This document shows positions 47,246-57,491 of a stretch of DNA of 64,000 nt, piece by piece (the stretch's first letter is position 1; every line of letters starts with the position of its first letter). The notes below the pieces were generated by a model. It did no database searches. It worked only from the letters and a program-made list of their open reading frames with translations, and was not told where the DNA came from. The stretch comes from Dromiciops gliroides (Eukaryota; Chordata; Mammalia; Microbiotheria; Microbiotheriidae), in contig NC_057862.1 of NCBI RefSeq assembly GCF_019393635.1, positions 118,870,145 through 118,934,144 of the forward strand. Direction: 5' to 3'. The translations under genes were made by a program, and so were the position numbers.

Positions 47246-47645
47246 AAAAACAATTTGAATTCAACATCAACCTACCTATACTTAATCATATATTATTGAA
47301 AAAGTTATTCTAGCAAGATGTCCGTATAATTCTTCTTTAGTGATGATACTCACTATTCTCCACTGAAGTACCTACCCCCATGTCTCATCACAATGTGAAG
47401 GTGACCCTGGCTAAGCTAACAGATCCCAAGCTCTGCCAGTTCTTACCAGGCTGGAAAGAAGGGCTTTGAGTACAGATGGGCTTGTAACAGACTCTCTGTC
47501 TGCCTAGCCAAATGCTGAAAGGCTCATTGCCAGGAGGTTGGCCAACAGGTAATGAATGTCTTTGGCCCTAACAACTCATGACACAATTCAACTTGGTGTA
47601 AAAGGATTTTCAATCTTCATTAATGGAAAGAATGCCCACACAGAT
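47246..47645. other. Unassigned non-coding sequence
   Basis: No repeat or exon recognised; the frame at 47556-47744 runs into an L2 end. Confidence 0.4.
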
Positions 47646-47965
47646 GAACCATTTAAAGTACTGAAATATCCTCTGGCTTCTTGCTTCCCTGGCTTTCTTC
47701 AAATCCCAGCTAAAATCCCACCTTTGACAAGAAGTCATTCCTGATCTGCCTTCGTTCTAATGTCTTCCCTCTGTTGAATATCTCCAATTGATTCTATATC
47801 TATCTAGTTTGTACACTGTTGTTTACATGTTTACTTCCCCCATTAGATGGTGAGCTGCTCAATGGGGAGGACTGTCTTTTGCCTTTTTATCCCCAACCTA
47901 TAGGCCAGTGTCTACCACATAGTAGGTGCTTCATGAAGTCCTGTTGATGGATTGACTAACAGTCA
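47646..47965 (+). repeat. L2-type 3' end
   Basis: 'CTTCAAATCCCAGCTAAAATCCCACC', AAGAAGTCATTCCTGATC, 'TGGTGAGCTGCTCAATGGGGAGG' and 'CATAGTAGGTGCTTCATGAAG' are the L2 3' end order. Confidence 0.75.
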
Positions 47966-47989
47966 TTATGAGTAGACACATTTCTTCTA

Positions 47990-48525
47990 GGAGAGCTGAC
48001 ATTTCTGTGGCACTTTGAAGTGTATAAAGTGCTTTACATTTAATATATTAATTAAGCTTCAAACAGACCTGTAAAGTAGGTACAACCTACCCCATTTCCC
48101 TCCTTCATGAGAAAATGGCTAAAATTAGTTAAGCTATTGCCTTACAGTTACACAATTAGTAAGTATCAGAGGCAGAGTTTGAACCCAGGTCTTTGATGAT
48201 TCCAACTCCAAGTAAGCTAATGACTCTACCATCCTGTCTCTCTCCCAATAGGTTCTCTAAGCCTTTTGAGGTGAGCTTGTGTGTGCTATACCAGAAAATC
48301 CAATGGACTGAAAGTCAGGAGGCCTGGGTTCTGCCCAGTCCTGCCCTTTCTTGACTAGCTATGTGGCCTTGGGCCAGCCATTGAGCAAGTTTCTGCCCTG
48401 GCCTCAGTTTCCCTATCCATAGAATGGGGGATGGGGGGGGCAGTGAATGAGATAGACTCTAAGGTCCTAGTTCTACAAGACTTGGGAGGAAGATGTCTTT
48501 TTGTACTTGACATACTCAAAAGTTT
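47990..48525. repeat. Antisense then sense MIR remnants
   Basis: 48000-48235 minus: GTATAAAGTGCTTTACAT, 'GACCTGTAAAGTAGGTAC', TTGAACCCAGGTC. 48280-48520 plus: 'GGACTGAAAGTCAGGAGGCC', 'CTATGTGGCCTTGGGCCAGCC', 'GCCTCAGTTTCCCTATCCATAG'. The frames at 48355-48637 are this MIR. Confidence 0.65.
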
Positions 48526-48744
48526 TAACAAGCTACACTGTATTAACTTTGCTCTTATATTTGTTTGCGTTCCTTTATTCCTGGCATTCTTCAATAGAAA
48601 TCCCTTGAGCCACATATTGAAACAGAGCCAGAACTAAAAGAATAAATGACAGTCATTTTTCATGAAGACACCCAGAGTCCTGTAACAACATACTTCAGTG
48701 AAGGTCAGAGATAAACAGGAGTATAACAGATAGACTTCAGTCTA

Positions 48745-49400
48745 ATGATTTTCCATGCAGCCTTCCTTTCTTGGCCGAGACCATTCCCCCTACCTGGAGT
48801 TCTTTTCCCATTTCCTCCTGGTTATCCAAGAATCAGCTCAAGCTGAACAATTTCCCTTCATAAATCAGATATGCTGTATATGCCACTTTCATCATGTGAT
48901 CCCTTTATATAAAACCCTTCAGTGGTTCCCCATTTCCTAGAGTCTCTGGCTGAAATGCTTTTGTCTGGTTTTCCTTGCCCTCCACAATCATTAACTCACC
49001 CTAATCATCCAAACTTTCTTTCTACTTCTTCCCCAAAATCACCCTCTGAAGTCCTCAGAGGGGTCTCCTCATTCTCCCCTCTCATTCACAATTGTTGTTT
49101 GTTCCTACCTCCATGACTTGGTTCATGTTGTTCCTCTTGCCTGAGTTCTTCACTATTTCCTGCTTACCTAAACGCAGTCTATTGTTCAAGTCTCCCCATA
49201 ATGCCTAATTCTTCTAATAAGATTTTCCTAACTACTCTAGCTTCTTTGGATCCAGTTCAATTCAATGAATATGAATAAAGGCTTATTTTGTACTGTTGAT
49301 ATGAAGACAAAAACAAAATAATCCCTGACCTCAAGGAGTTTAACATTCTATTGTCTTCTCTGAAATTCTACAATCCTTCTAGCTTGCGCCACACAAATTC
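48745..49400 (+). repeat. L2/L3-type LINE remnant
   Basis: 'CTACCTGGAGTTCTTTTCCC', AGAATCAGCTCAAGCTG, then 'CATGTGATCCCTTTATATAAAACCCTTCAGTGG', 'TTCCCCATTTCCTAGAG', TTGTTCCTCTTGCCTGAG and CAAGTCTCCCCATAATGCC follow L2/L3 ORF2 3' order with a rearrangement. A copy of the 16080 repeat lies at ~49255-49345. Confidence 0.55.
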
Positions 49401-50377
49401 ATAGTTAATCTATCGTATTGTCTCATGTTTTGATCTGTCTCATAATAAAACATGGCATAACTTTAGACAGTTGTTTCTTCACATGGAAAATGAAGCAGTA
49501 AATCTAGATAATTCTTAAGGTAAAACTCTAAATTCTATGATCTTAAATTATTCCTCATCCTTCTATTCTGTCAGAAGAGACAAATTCACCATTATGTGGC
49601 CCATAGATACTAATGCCCTTATAGATATCCGTGGATTATCAAATTGATGCAGGTTTATGAGAAATTTGGTATGTGGGAATTGCTTATAAGGGCAAACTTG
49701 TTCTCACTTAAAATAGGCAGTCAATTACCAATTGGAGGCAAATTGGAAAAAGTTATGAAAAATTCATTCATTTATTCACTCATTCATTCACCACACACAG
49801 TGGAAAGGGCACTGGATCAGGTGTCAGAAGATCTTGGTTTACTATATTCAGGTTTTGACCTTTACTATTTGTGGGATATTGGGCAGGTCTCTGAGAGAAG
49901 GGAGGGCTAGGCTCTTTGAGTCATGTGAGTCTCTTTAGTCTCTTCAGGTTCTGCAGTCACTTTGGATGCTTCTGACCTCAAACTTCAAGAGAGAAGATGG
50001 GAGATACCAATCCCACATCAGGTTGATGAAGGAAAAGACTCTGGGAAGAAACTGACATGAGAGGAGCTGACAGTCTCCATCATGTCCCTATCCCCAGCTT
50101 GCTACACTAGAGACTTCAGAGAATTTCCTCTTTGGTGGGATCTAGAATTCTTTCTCTTGGTTGAGCTGAGTTGCCTTCCTCCTCATAGGAGAGTTCCTTT
50201 ACTCTCTATTTTCTGGTATATATTCCCATAAATAGATTTTCTCTGATTTCTGTTTTGCTATCAACTTGGATTAATGGGTTTCTTTGCCCCTTTCCATTTG
50301 TGTACATTGTAGGGCTGGTATTTGGTGGGAAAGGGATGAAGTCTTGGATATAAAGCTTGAATCCTCCTTTTCCCATT
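49401..50377. other. Unassigned sequence with a MIR-like scrap
   Basis: Only 49800-49900 (GGAAAGGGCACTGGATCAGG TGTCAGAAGATC) looks MIR-like. Nothing else recognised. Confidence 0.4.
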
Positions 50378-51078
50378 AAGAAACAGCAATCAGAGGACTT
50401 CCGGGGCGGAGTCAAGATGGCAGAGGAAAGGCAGTGAGCTCCCAAACTCATGACAAGATCACTCCAAAAAACATCCAAATAATGCCATAGGAAAATGCCC
50501 GGAGCAGCAAAACTCATCACAGAAGAATGCACTGAAATCATCTTCTAACCAAGAACGGCTTGGAAGGTCAGAAGGAGGGAGCTGCTGTGCTGATACAGGA
50601 GTCGAGCCCAACCCTACAGTCACCCTGACATAGATCCAGTCCCAGGAAGGCCTCACCAGAGAAGCAGACCCCCAGAGCCTCTGAATCAGCTGAAGCACCA
50701 GTGTCATCTGGAACTAAGCTCACAGTCTGGTAAGTGGGCTGAGCCCTGGGCAGGGGGGAGACTATAGGGGTCTATGCTGTTGCTAAGGCAGAACTTGGAT
50801 TTTACATCCCTGCTGAGAACCAGAAGGTAGGCTCAAATAGCAGTGGCCCAGGTCGGGGAGGGGCACAGGCTCATCTGAAGCTAACAACCACAACACACAA
50901 AGCTGGTTGATTAGCAAGTTGGTCTGGAGTCATCTAAGGACCAGGGAACAGGCCAGGAGAGTGAAGAACCTGATCCTCCTTAAATCATACCACCTGGGAC
51001 TTCTTAAGCTTGGGATACTGCAGCCTGGAAACAGTGCCCCACTTTAAGGAGCTAAAAGTCATGTAAAAGAACGGCAAG

Positions 51079-52043
51079 ATGAGCAGACAGAGAAAGGTGA
51101 GGACCATAGAAAGTTTCTTCAGTAACAAGGAAGACCAAGGGGCACCCCCAGAGGAAGATATCAACATCAGGGCCCCTATATCTAAAGCTTTCAAGAAAAA
51201 TATGAATTGGTCTCAGGCCATAGAGGTGCTCAAAAAGGACTTTGAAGATAAAGTTAGAGAGGTAGAGGAAAAAATGGAAAGAGAAATGAGGGTGATGCAG
51301 GAAAGACATGAGAAAAAAGTCAACAGCTTGAAAAGTCAAATTGGCCAAATGGAAAAGGAGGTACAAAACATCTCTGACAAAAATAATTGCCTAAGAATTA
51401 GGATTGAACAAATGGAAGCCAGTGACTTTATGAGAAACCAAGACACAATAAAGCAAATACAAATGAATAAAAAAATAGAGGGCAATCTTGTGGGAAAACC
51501 TGCTGACCTGAAAAATAGGTCCAGGAGAGATAATCTGAAAAGTATTGGTCTAGCTGAAAACCATGATCAAGGAAAGAGCTTAGACACCATCTTCCAAGAT
51601 ATTCTCAGGGAAAATTGCCCTGAAATTCTAGAAGAAAAAGCTAAAATAGAAATTGAAAGAATCTACTGATCACCTCCAGAAAGAGATCCCAAGAGGAAAA
51701 CTCCTAGGAATATTATAGCCAAATTCCAGAGCTCTCAGGTCAAGGAGAAAATATTGCAAACTTCCAAAAAGAAAGAATTCAAGTATTGTGGAGCCCCAGT
51801 CAGGATAGCAAAAGATCTAGCAGCCTTTACATTAAAGGACCGGAGGGCATGGAATATGATATTCCAAAGGGCAAAGGAAATGGGATTACAACCAAGAATC
51901 ACCTACCCAGCAAAACTCAGCATTATCTTTCAGCAGAAAAAATGGGACTTTAATGAAAAAGAAGACTTTCAGATATTTGTGATGAAAAGACCTGAACAGA
52001 ATGCAAAATTGACTTTCAGATACAATACCCTAGAGAACCATAA
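51079..52043 (+). pseudogene. L1 ORF1p-like protein of HAL1-like B, nearly intact
   Basis: Starts MSRQRKVRTIESFFSNKED. Residues ~45-120 are a heptad-rich coiled coil (for example EVEEKMEREMRVMQERHEKK), followed by an RRM-like segment with NRSRRDNLKSIGLAENHDQG. An in-frame TGA at 51667-51669 ends a 196-residue product (EIERIY*). The same frame continues uninterrupted through the C-terminal nucleic-acid-binding domain (NIIAKFQSSQVKEKILQTS, GLQPRITYPAKL) to ~52010. A one-base change near 52015-52025, relative to copy A, then shifts the frame into the SINE-like fossil. ORF1p normally trimerises and binds the element RNA. Confidence 0.85.
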
Positions 52044-52306
52044 AAAATTGGAGCTGGGGGACATACCTGGGGTCATACAGTTGGTGACTGTCTTGTGTCT
52101 GAGGCTGGGTTTTGGTTGGGATCCCCCTGGGTTCCTTGGGTGATGCTTTGTCCACTGTGTCACTTAGCTAGGTGATGACATCTTTAGGGTTAAATTGAGG
52201 GTTGAGGGGAATGCACTGGGGGAGGGGGAAGGGCAGAGGTGAAATCCTATGTGAAAGATACAGGAAAAGGCTTATGGAGTGGGGGAAGAGATGGGAGAGG
52301 AGCAGG

Positions 52307-52541
52307 GCAGTAAATGAATTTTACACTCATCAGAAAAGGCTCAAAGACCTTAAACTCATCAGAGCTGCTTCAAGGAGGGACTAACAGACACACCCAACTG
52401 GGTGGAGTAATCTATTTAATCTGGGCAGTAAAGGAGCCTAACACTCATCAGAATTGGCTCAAAGACCTCAACCTCATTAGAAAAGGCTCTAGGAGGGAAT
52501 AATGTACACACTCAATTGGGTGGAGTAATCTCTAAAACCAT
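52307..52541 (+). repeat. Two tandem ~118 bp units in the HAL1-like 3'UTR
   Basis: Unit 1 (52307-52424) and unit 2 (52425-52541) both begin GCAGTAAA and share ACACTCATCAGAA, GGCTCAAAGACCT, AGGAGGGA and GGGTGGAGTAATCT. Copy A has the same pair in antisense (23046-23281), so the duplication predates both insertions. One related unit is in the L1 spacer at ~41591-41665. Confidence 0.85.
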
Positions 52542-53233
52542 GCAGGAAAATAGGAGGGGAAAGGGATAAAGAGAGAGGGGCAAAAGAAGGAAGGGCAGAA
52601 TGGGGGAGGGTACAGACAGAGGCAAATCCCTCTCGAAGAGTGATAGGATGAAAAAAGATGGATAATAGAATAAATATCATGGGGAAGGGAATAGGATAAA
52701 AGGGAAACAGTTAACAATAGTAATCATGAAAAAGAGAAAAGGGGGAAAAATTGTACAAAAAATATTTATAGTAACTCTTGGTGGAGCCTAAGAATTGAGA
52801 ATCAAGGAAATGTCCATCAGTTGAGGAATGATGGAAAAGGCTGTGTTATATGATTGTAGCAGAATGGTCTTGTACTACAGGAAATGACAAACAGGATGAT
52901 CCCCGAAAAACCTGGAAAGACTAATGAACATTGATGTATAGTGAAGTGAGCAGAGCTGGGAGGACATTGTGCATAGTGACAGCAGTATTGTTCAATGAGC
53001 AATTGTGAATGACTTAACTCCTCTCAGCAGTGCAATGATCCAAGACAATCCCAAGGAACTAATGAGGAAGCTTACTATGCACCCCTATAGAAAGAACTGA
53101 TAAAAAGAACACTTGTGGATTGAACATATATAACCTGGTTGGGATCTTGTGGAGGGGGGAGGAAAGGAAGGGAGGGAGGGAGGAAAATTTGGAACTCTAA
53201 ATCTTGTGAAAATGAATGTTGAAAATTATCCTT

Positions 53234-53391
53234 GGGGCAGCTAGGTGGCGCAGTGGATAGAGCACCAGCCCTGGAGTCAGGAGTACCTGAGTTCAAATCC
53301 GGCCTCAGACACTTAACACTTACTAGCTGTGTGACCCTGGGCAAGTCACTTAACCCCAATTGCCTCACTAAATAAAATAAAATAAATAAAC
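53234..53391 (+). mobile_element. tRNA-derived SINE nested in HAL1-like B
   Basis: Sense copy in the 3'UTR. Perfect target duplication AAAATTATCCTT (53222-53233 and 53392-53403). Confidence 0.94.
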
Positions 53392-53469
53392 AAAATTATC
53401 CTTACATGTAACTGGAAAATAAAATAAATGTTTGTTGCTGGAAGAAAAAAAAAAAGAAACAGCAATCAG

Positions 53470-53591
53470 GGTGCAGCTAGGTGGATTTAGGAGGACCTGA
53501 GTTCAAATCCAGCCTCAGACACTTGACACTTACTAGCTGTATGACCCTGAGCAAGTCATTTAACCCCCATTGCCCCATAAAAAAAAAGAAA
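53470..53591 (+). mobile_element. SINE with internal deletion, abutting HAL1-like B
   Basis: After GGTGCAGCTAGGTGG it jumps directly to ATTTAGGAGGACCTGAG, missing ~28 bp (A-box to GGCCCTGG). It is followed by a third copy of AAGAAACAGCAATCAG at 53592-53607, so it used the HAL1-like target duplication as its own target. Confidence 0.92.
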
Positions 53592-53607
53592 AAGAAACAG
53601 CAATCAG

Positions 53608-53930
53608 GAGTTGCCTTGAACCTGGAAACCATATCCCCTAAACAAATAATATTAAAGGAAACAGATAGATATAATTCTAACTTGGCATCCCCTCTCTCTG
53701 AGGAAAAAAACATGGCCACACTTCTAGCCCCAACCTCCTATTCCCCTCCTGGCAGGAAGTAAAATCTCTAGGAGAAGGCAGTGGAGCAGTGGGAGTGGAG
53801 AGAAGAGGCTAGAGACGTCTATTCTCCCTCCCTTCAAGCCATACTATGCTACATGGAGAGGATAGTCCTCACTTCACAGAACTGATTATAAATTCATCCT
53901 TTAAGTAGCAGAGAAGGAAGGCAGGGGAAT
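53608..53930. other. Unassigned non-coding sequence
   Basis: No repeat or exon recognised. This is the pre-insertion flank of the HAL1-like/SINE pair. Confidence 0.4.
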
Positions 53931-54490
53931 TTCAATTCTGGACCTGATTTTCACCAGTGAGGAATAATAGATTGCTAAATTTGATATTGGGAACCTTGTG
54001 GAGAAATGGGCACCCATCTTAGAATTTGTGTGAGAAATGGGAGAGAAAAGTCAGGTGTGATCTGACACTCTAGATTTTAGGAGAGCAAATTTCAAAAGGT
54101 TCTTTGAAAGGATAATTAGGATCCTACAGGCTAAAATTCTGTAGGGAAAGTTAGCCTAACAGGAATGGGAAATTTTGAAGGCATATCTAGAAACAGTTCT
54201 GAGGAGGATAGAAACATTGTCTAAAGAGACCTAAGTGGGTACCCAGGGACCTCAGTAACCAACTAAGCTTTTAAAAAATATGTATGTAGAGTATGGTAGC
54301 AAATATTAAGCTTAGATCTAGATGGAAGATGGAAGTAGGCAACAGAAAATGAGTGCAGAGGCATGACTCAGTCCTTTAAGAACAGTGTAAAGAGTGCTAA
54401 AGCTTATAATGAGTTGTCAAGGAAAGATAGAGTGAACACTGTGTCTTTAAAGCTATATCAAAGAAAATCACCAAGTATTACTGTGTTTGT
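53931..54490 (+). mobile_element. CR1/L3-type LINE fragment
   Basis: TTCAATTCTGGACCTGATTTTCACC reads LDLIFT, the motif near the end of CR1/L3 endonucleases. It is followed by a CTAGATTTTAGGAGAGCAAA TTTC segment, 'GGGACCTCAGTAACCAACTAAGC' and 'GCTAAAGCTTATAATGAGTTG' leading toward the reverse transcriptase. All frames are broken. Confidence 0.65.
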
Positions 54491-54499
54491 AGATATAAC

Positions 54500-54960
54500 T
54501 TCAACTCAATTCAACAAACTTTTATTAAGTTCTTGCCACATGTGAAGCATTGTGCTAGGTACTGAGGAACAAAGATAAGAATGAGAGCTCTTGCTCTTAA
54601 GGAGGAGAGGGGATATAGCCTGTAAACAGATAAATAAAAGCCATATAACTTGAGGAAGAAGAGAGCATTCATGGCTTGCAGAGTGGTAAGATCAGGATAG
54701 TCTTCATATAGGATGTCTCACCTGAACTGAACCTTGAAGGAAGCTAGATATTGTAAGTAGTGGAGGTGAGAGAGGACTATGGGGTACAAGTTGTATAAAG
54801 GTATCCCAGAAAGGGAAGATGGAAGGTCAAGTTTAGAGAAGAGATAGGATGGCAATTGCCTGGAGTATATGAAGTATAATGATATGAAATGTCTAGAAAG
54901 GAAGCCTGGAGCCAGATTTTAGAGCTTTAAACATCAGGGTGACAAGATGTGGGATTCTCC
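54500..54960 (+). repeat. Dispersed old repeat, fourth copy
   Basis: 'CAATTCAACAAACTTTTATTAAG', GTGAAGCATTGTGCTAGGTACTGAGG and 'GAACTGAACCTTGAAGGAAGC' follow the element seen at 16080 and 21035. Confidence 0.5.
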
Positions 54961-55440
54961 ATAGAATTTTCCCACCTCCTCACTGGATCCTTTTTTTTTC
55001 TTTTTTTCTTTTTTTTTCTACTGGATCCTTTGATCATAGAGCTGAAGGAGATTTCCAAGGTCATCTAATTTAACACCCCCCCCCCATATTATTCCCTGAA
55101 ACAGATGTTGGCCCATAGGCTGCAGTCTTTTTACTTATTCTCATCACAAGCAGTATAAAGGAAAATGATAAAAAATCACAGGAAATTAAGTTTCTTTTTG
55201 CGTCTGAATACACAATACAACTAAGTCTGCCAAGTCCTTCATATGTCTTTCTAAGAAGAAACCTGTGAGCCATCCTTCTGTTTAGACTGACTCTTTTTTT
55301 TTAAGCTTTTACAAAGGAATATTTACGTTGACCCTTTCCCACCACTCTACCATCACCACCATGAAAGTAGAAGGTGCTACACAGGTCTATGTTTTGTGGT
55401 TTTCTTTGTTTCTTCATCATGATAGCCAAAGAAATCATCA
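54961..55440. other. Unassigned sequence with a short CR1/L3-like scrap
   Basis: 55030-55080 (GATCATAGAGCTGAAGGAGA TTTCCAAGGTCATCTAATT) resembles a CR1/L3 3' end; a C-run follows at 55075-55084. I recognise nothing else. Confidence 0.4.
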
Positions 55441-55735
55441 ACTAGTGATTATCCTACTAGTGATAGAGGCAGCTGGTGGCCTAAAGGGTCCAACTCTGGG
55501 CCTGGAATCTGGAAGAGCTGAGCTCAAGCCAGCCTCAGACACTTTTTAGCTATGTGACTGTGGGCAAGTCACTTAACCTCTGTTTATTGCAGTTTCCTCA
55601 CCTATAAAATGAGCATCATAATAGTACCAATCTCCCAGGGCTGTTGTGAGACTCAAATGAGTTAATATTTGTAAAGCAATTAGCACAGTGCCTGACACAT
55701 AGTAGGCATTCAGCAAATGCTTATTCACTTGCCCT
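55441..55735 (+). repeat. CORE-SINE with young-SINE-like head and MIR tail
   Basis: The head (GAGGCAGCTGGTGGCC, GCTCAAGCCAGCCTCAGACAC) resembles the abundant SINE, while the 3' part is MIR: 'CAGTTTCCTCACCTATAAAATGAG', CAGGGCTGTTGTGAGACTC, 'GCACAGTGCCTGACACATAGTAGGC'. It suggests that the two families share an ancestral head. Confidence 0.65.
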
Positions 55736-56106
55736 GGATGATACTCTCCATATGTATCCAAACTAGTCCAAGAATTCAGACACAAAATGCCTCTGGGACT
55801 ATACTCAAATACATCCTCACCAATTTTCTATAGCAATCTCATAGTACTTTGGAGAGTAATATGGAATCTCAAAAGCTTAAGTTCTAGCAGGTTCTATTAA
55901 GATGGAAAACCCTATAGAAATTGTATTTCAAGAGGAAATAAGGTTATTTTTGGCATAATTTCTGTTAGTGAACCAATTTTGACCTCTTATTCACTATTTT
56001 AAGTATTAATAAAATATCTTTATGAATATCTAGACCCCAGGACCATTAAAGGTATAAATGATTGGCATATTTCATCAAGGAAACACACCGTGTTCCTCGA
56101 AGAAAC
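55736..56106. other. Unassigned non-coding sequence
   Basis: No repeat or exon recognised upstream of the solo LTR. Confidence 0.4.
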
Positions 56107-56110
56107 AAAG

Positions 56111-56715
56111 TGGGGAATGTGGTAAGATTATTAGAATTTGGTTGACTCATTGGGAGGGGCCATACCTGGCCTGCCCTGAAGTGCCGGATACTACTGATGT
56201 CAGAAGAAGAAAACCTCTCTCTGTAGGCAGTTTTTGAAGGACCTCCCCTTTCAGGGGAGGAAGATTAGATGCTCCCTGAGGGGAGTCTGAGTCTCTTCCG
56301 GAGTTTCTTCCCTTTCCGGTGGTGTGAGCAGCAGGAGTAAATGCTCCGGTGGTGAGTTAACACAAAATCCCTGCTTTCTTTTGAATTAGCTGAACTGGAA
56401 GCAAGTTGAGGATTGTATAGACTTAGGTTAGAGCTAGGATGATTACCCGTATTTCTTTTTCCCTATTCCCTTATCTTTGATTTTTATTAATTTCACTTTT
56501 GCTGTTTATTTTATTCCCAATTAATAAAATCTGATCCATTTGTGGAAAAGGGGCTATAAAGCTCCTTTCTTATTGGCCTGGGAGAAATATCTAAAGAGGC
56601 AGTTCAGAGGGGAGGGAGCTTTGAACCTAGAGGTCCCTCATTATTTCTGGGACCCCAATATTTCAGCAAGCCACCCAATTAACTCTCCATATATCAAATT
56701 TTGCCCACACAGGCA
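56111..56715 (+). mobile_element. Solo LTR of an endogenous retrovirus
   Basis: 605 bp bounded by TGGGGAATGTGGTAAG and ...CCCACACAGGCA (TG...CA ends) with 4 bp direct repeats AAAG (56107-56110 and 56716-56719). AATAAA at 56523-56528 is followed by a GT-rich TTTGTGG, giving plus orientation with U3 to the left. No primer-binding site or internal region adjoins it, so the internal part was presumably lost by LTR-LTR recombination. The 4 bp duplication suits a class I-like element. The family is not named. The 61-codon frame at 56540 lies within it. Confidence 0.75.
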
Positions 56716-56719
56716 AAAG

Positions 56720-57020
56720 TACTAGAAGCCAGGAAAATCTCTTATACTTTAGAAAGGCCCCTATATCATGAAGTGCTTAACATGAAAATGGAGCCCCTGG
56801 CAGTATTCAAGTCCTCATTCTAATTTCTGCAGTGACTGATTCCTTCATGTCTTGGTGAAGGTGGTGTTCTACTAGGATGTGACAGAGAGAAGGCAGACCT
56901 ACTCAATATCTATTTTGCTTTCAAGTCCCTTGTTCTTTTCCCCTGAATTTCCTTTGTTGGTTACTCTGGCCTAACCCCATGCTTCCTACTAGACATCTCT
57001 TCAGATATGACATCTCCATT
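56720..57020. other. Unassigned non-coding sequence
   Basis: No repeat or exon recognised. Confidence 0.4.
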
Positions 57021-57090
57021 GGAGAGCAGATTTCAAAAACTTCTTTGAAAGAATAGTTAGGGTCCTGTGGCCTAAAATTATGTAGGGCCT
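57021..57090 (+). repeat. Short CR1/L3 fragment
   Basis: GAGAGCAGATTTCAAAAACT TCTTTGAAAGAATAGTTAGG is a second copy of the segment at 54081-54140. Confidence 0.6.
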
Positions 57091-57096
57091 TTGCTG

Positions 57097-57491
57097 TCAC
57101 TGTGCCTTGCTAAGCCTTTGTAAATATGCTTTCCTAAAGCCTAAGGCACATACATAGTCAGCATTGTCTCCAATGGTCTCTATTACTTCTACATTAGCAA
57201 TAGGATGTACTTCTCTGCCACAAGGAAATGGTAAGTCATCCCTAAACATTTTTATAAACTGCTTTTTGAAAATTTTCCAAACTTGTAGAGAAACACAAAC
57301 AACAAGAGAACATAAAAACACAAAGGGAAGACAATGCCTTCCTTATGAAAAACATTAATCATGTTGTGGAAGAAACCAATCCAATAATAAAAGTGAATAG
57401 TGAAGACTTTACTTTCCAAATCATTTCCTGAACTACAGGATAAAAGTGCAGTTATTGAATCATAGCAATGACCGATGCCATAGTGCCGCAT
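57097..57491 (-). pseudogene. Unresolved overlapping minus-strand frames
   Basis: Two overlapping frames (57252-57491, 79 codons; 57097-57321, 74 codons) are richer in varied residues than the SINE frames. The first has a hydrophobic stretch (PLCFYVLLLFVFLYKF) after YYWIGFFHNMINVF; the second has HPIANVEVIETIGDNADYVC. A hydrophobic segment followed by a basic tail, and a frame change at the overlap, suggest the eroded end of a membrane-protein gene or an old retroelement. I do not recognise the family, and chance is possible. Confidence 0.25.

Larger units (their letters stand above)
50394..53453 (+). mobile_element. HAL1-like (half-L1) element, copy B, full length
   Basis: 3.06 kb, or ~2.9 kb without the nested SINE. 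It has a 5'UTR (50394-51078) with a CAAGATGGCAG YY1-type motif at ~50414, ORF1 (51079-~52043), a SINE-like fossil (~52055-52170), a spacer with two ~118 bp tandem units (52307-52541), a purine-rich block, an ORF2-3'-end-derived segment from ~52740 (AATTGTACAAAAAATATTTATAG) and a tail ending AATAAATGTTTGTTG plus poly-A. There is no endonuclease or reverse transcriptase. Perfect 16 bp target duplication AAGAAACAGCAATCAG (50378-50393 and 53454-53469), so both ends are defined. Confidence 0.88.

Noticed and set aside
51754..52143. HAL1-like ORF1 with a SINE-derived C-terminal extension (…GVIQLVTVLCLRLGFGWDPPGFLG)
   Set aside because: Copy A terminates with TAA just before the fossil. The extension in copy B comes from a one-base difference near 52015-52025, so it is a private frameshift and not a fused domain.
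52307..52541. CRISPR-like or satellite array
   Set aside because: Only two ~118 bp units without spacers, belonging to the HAL1-like 3'UTR; the host is a mammal.
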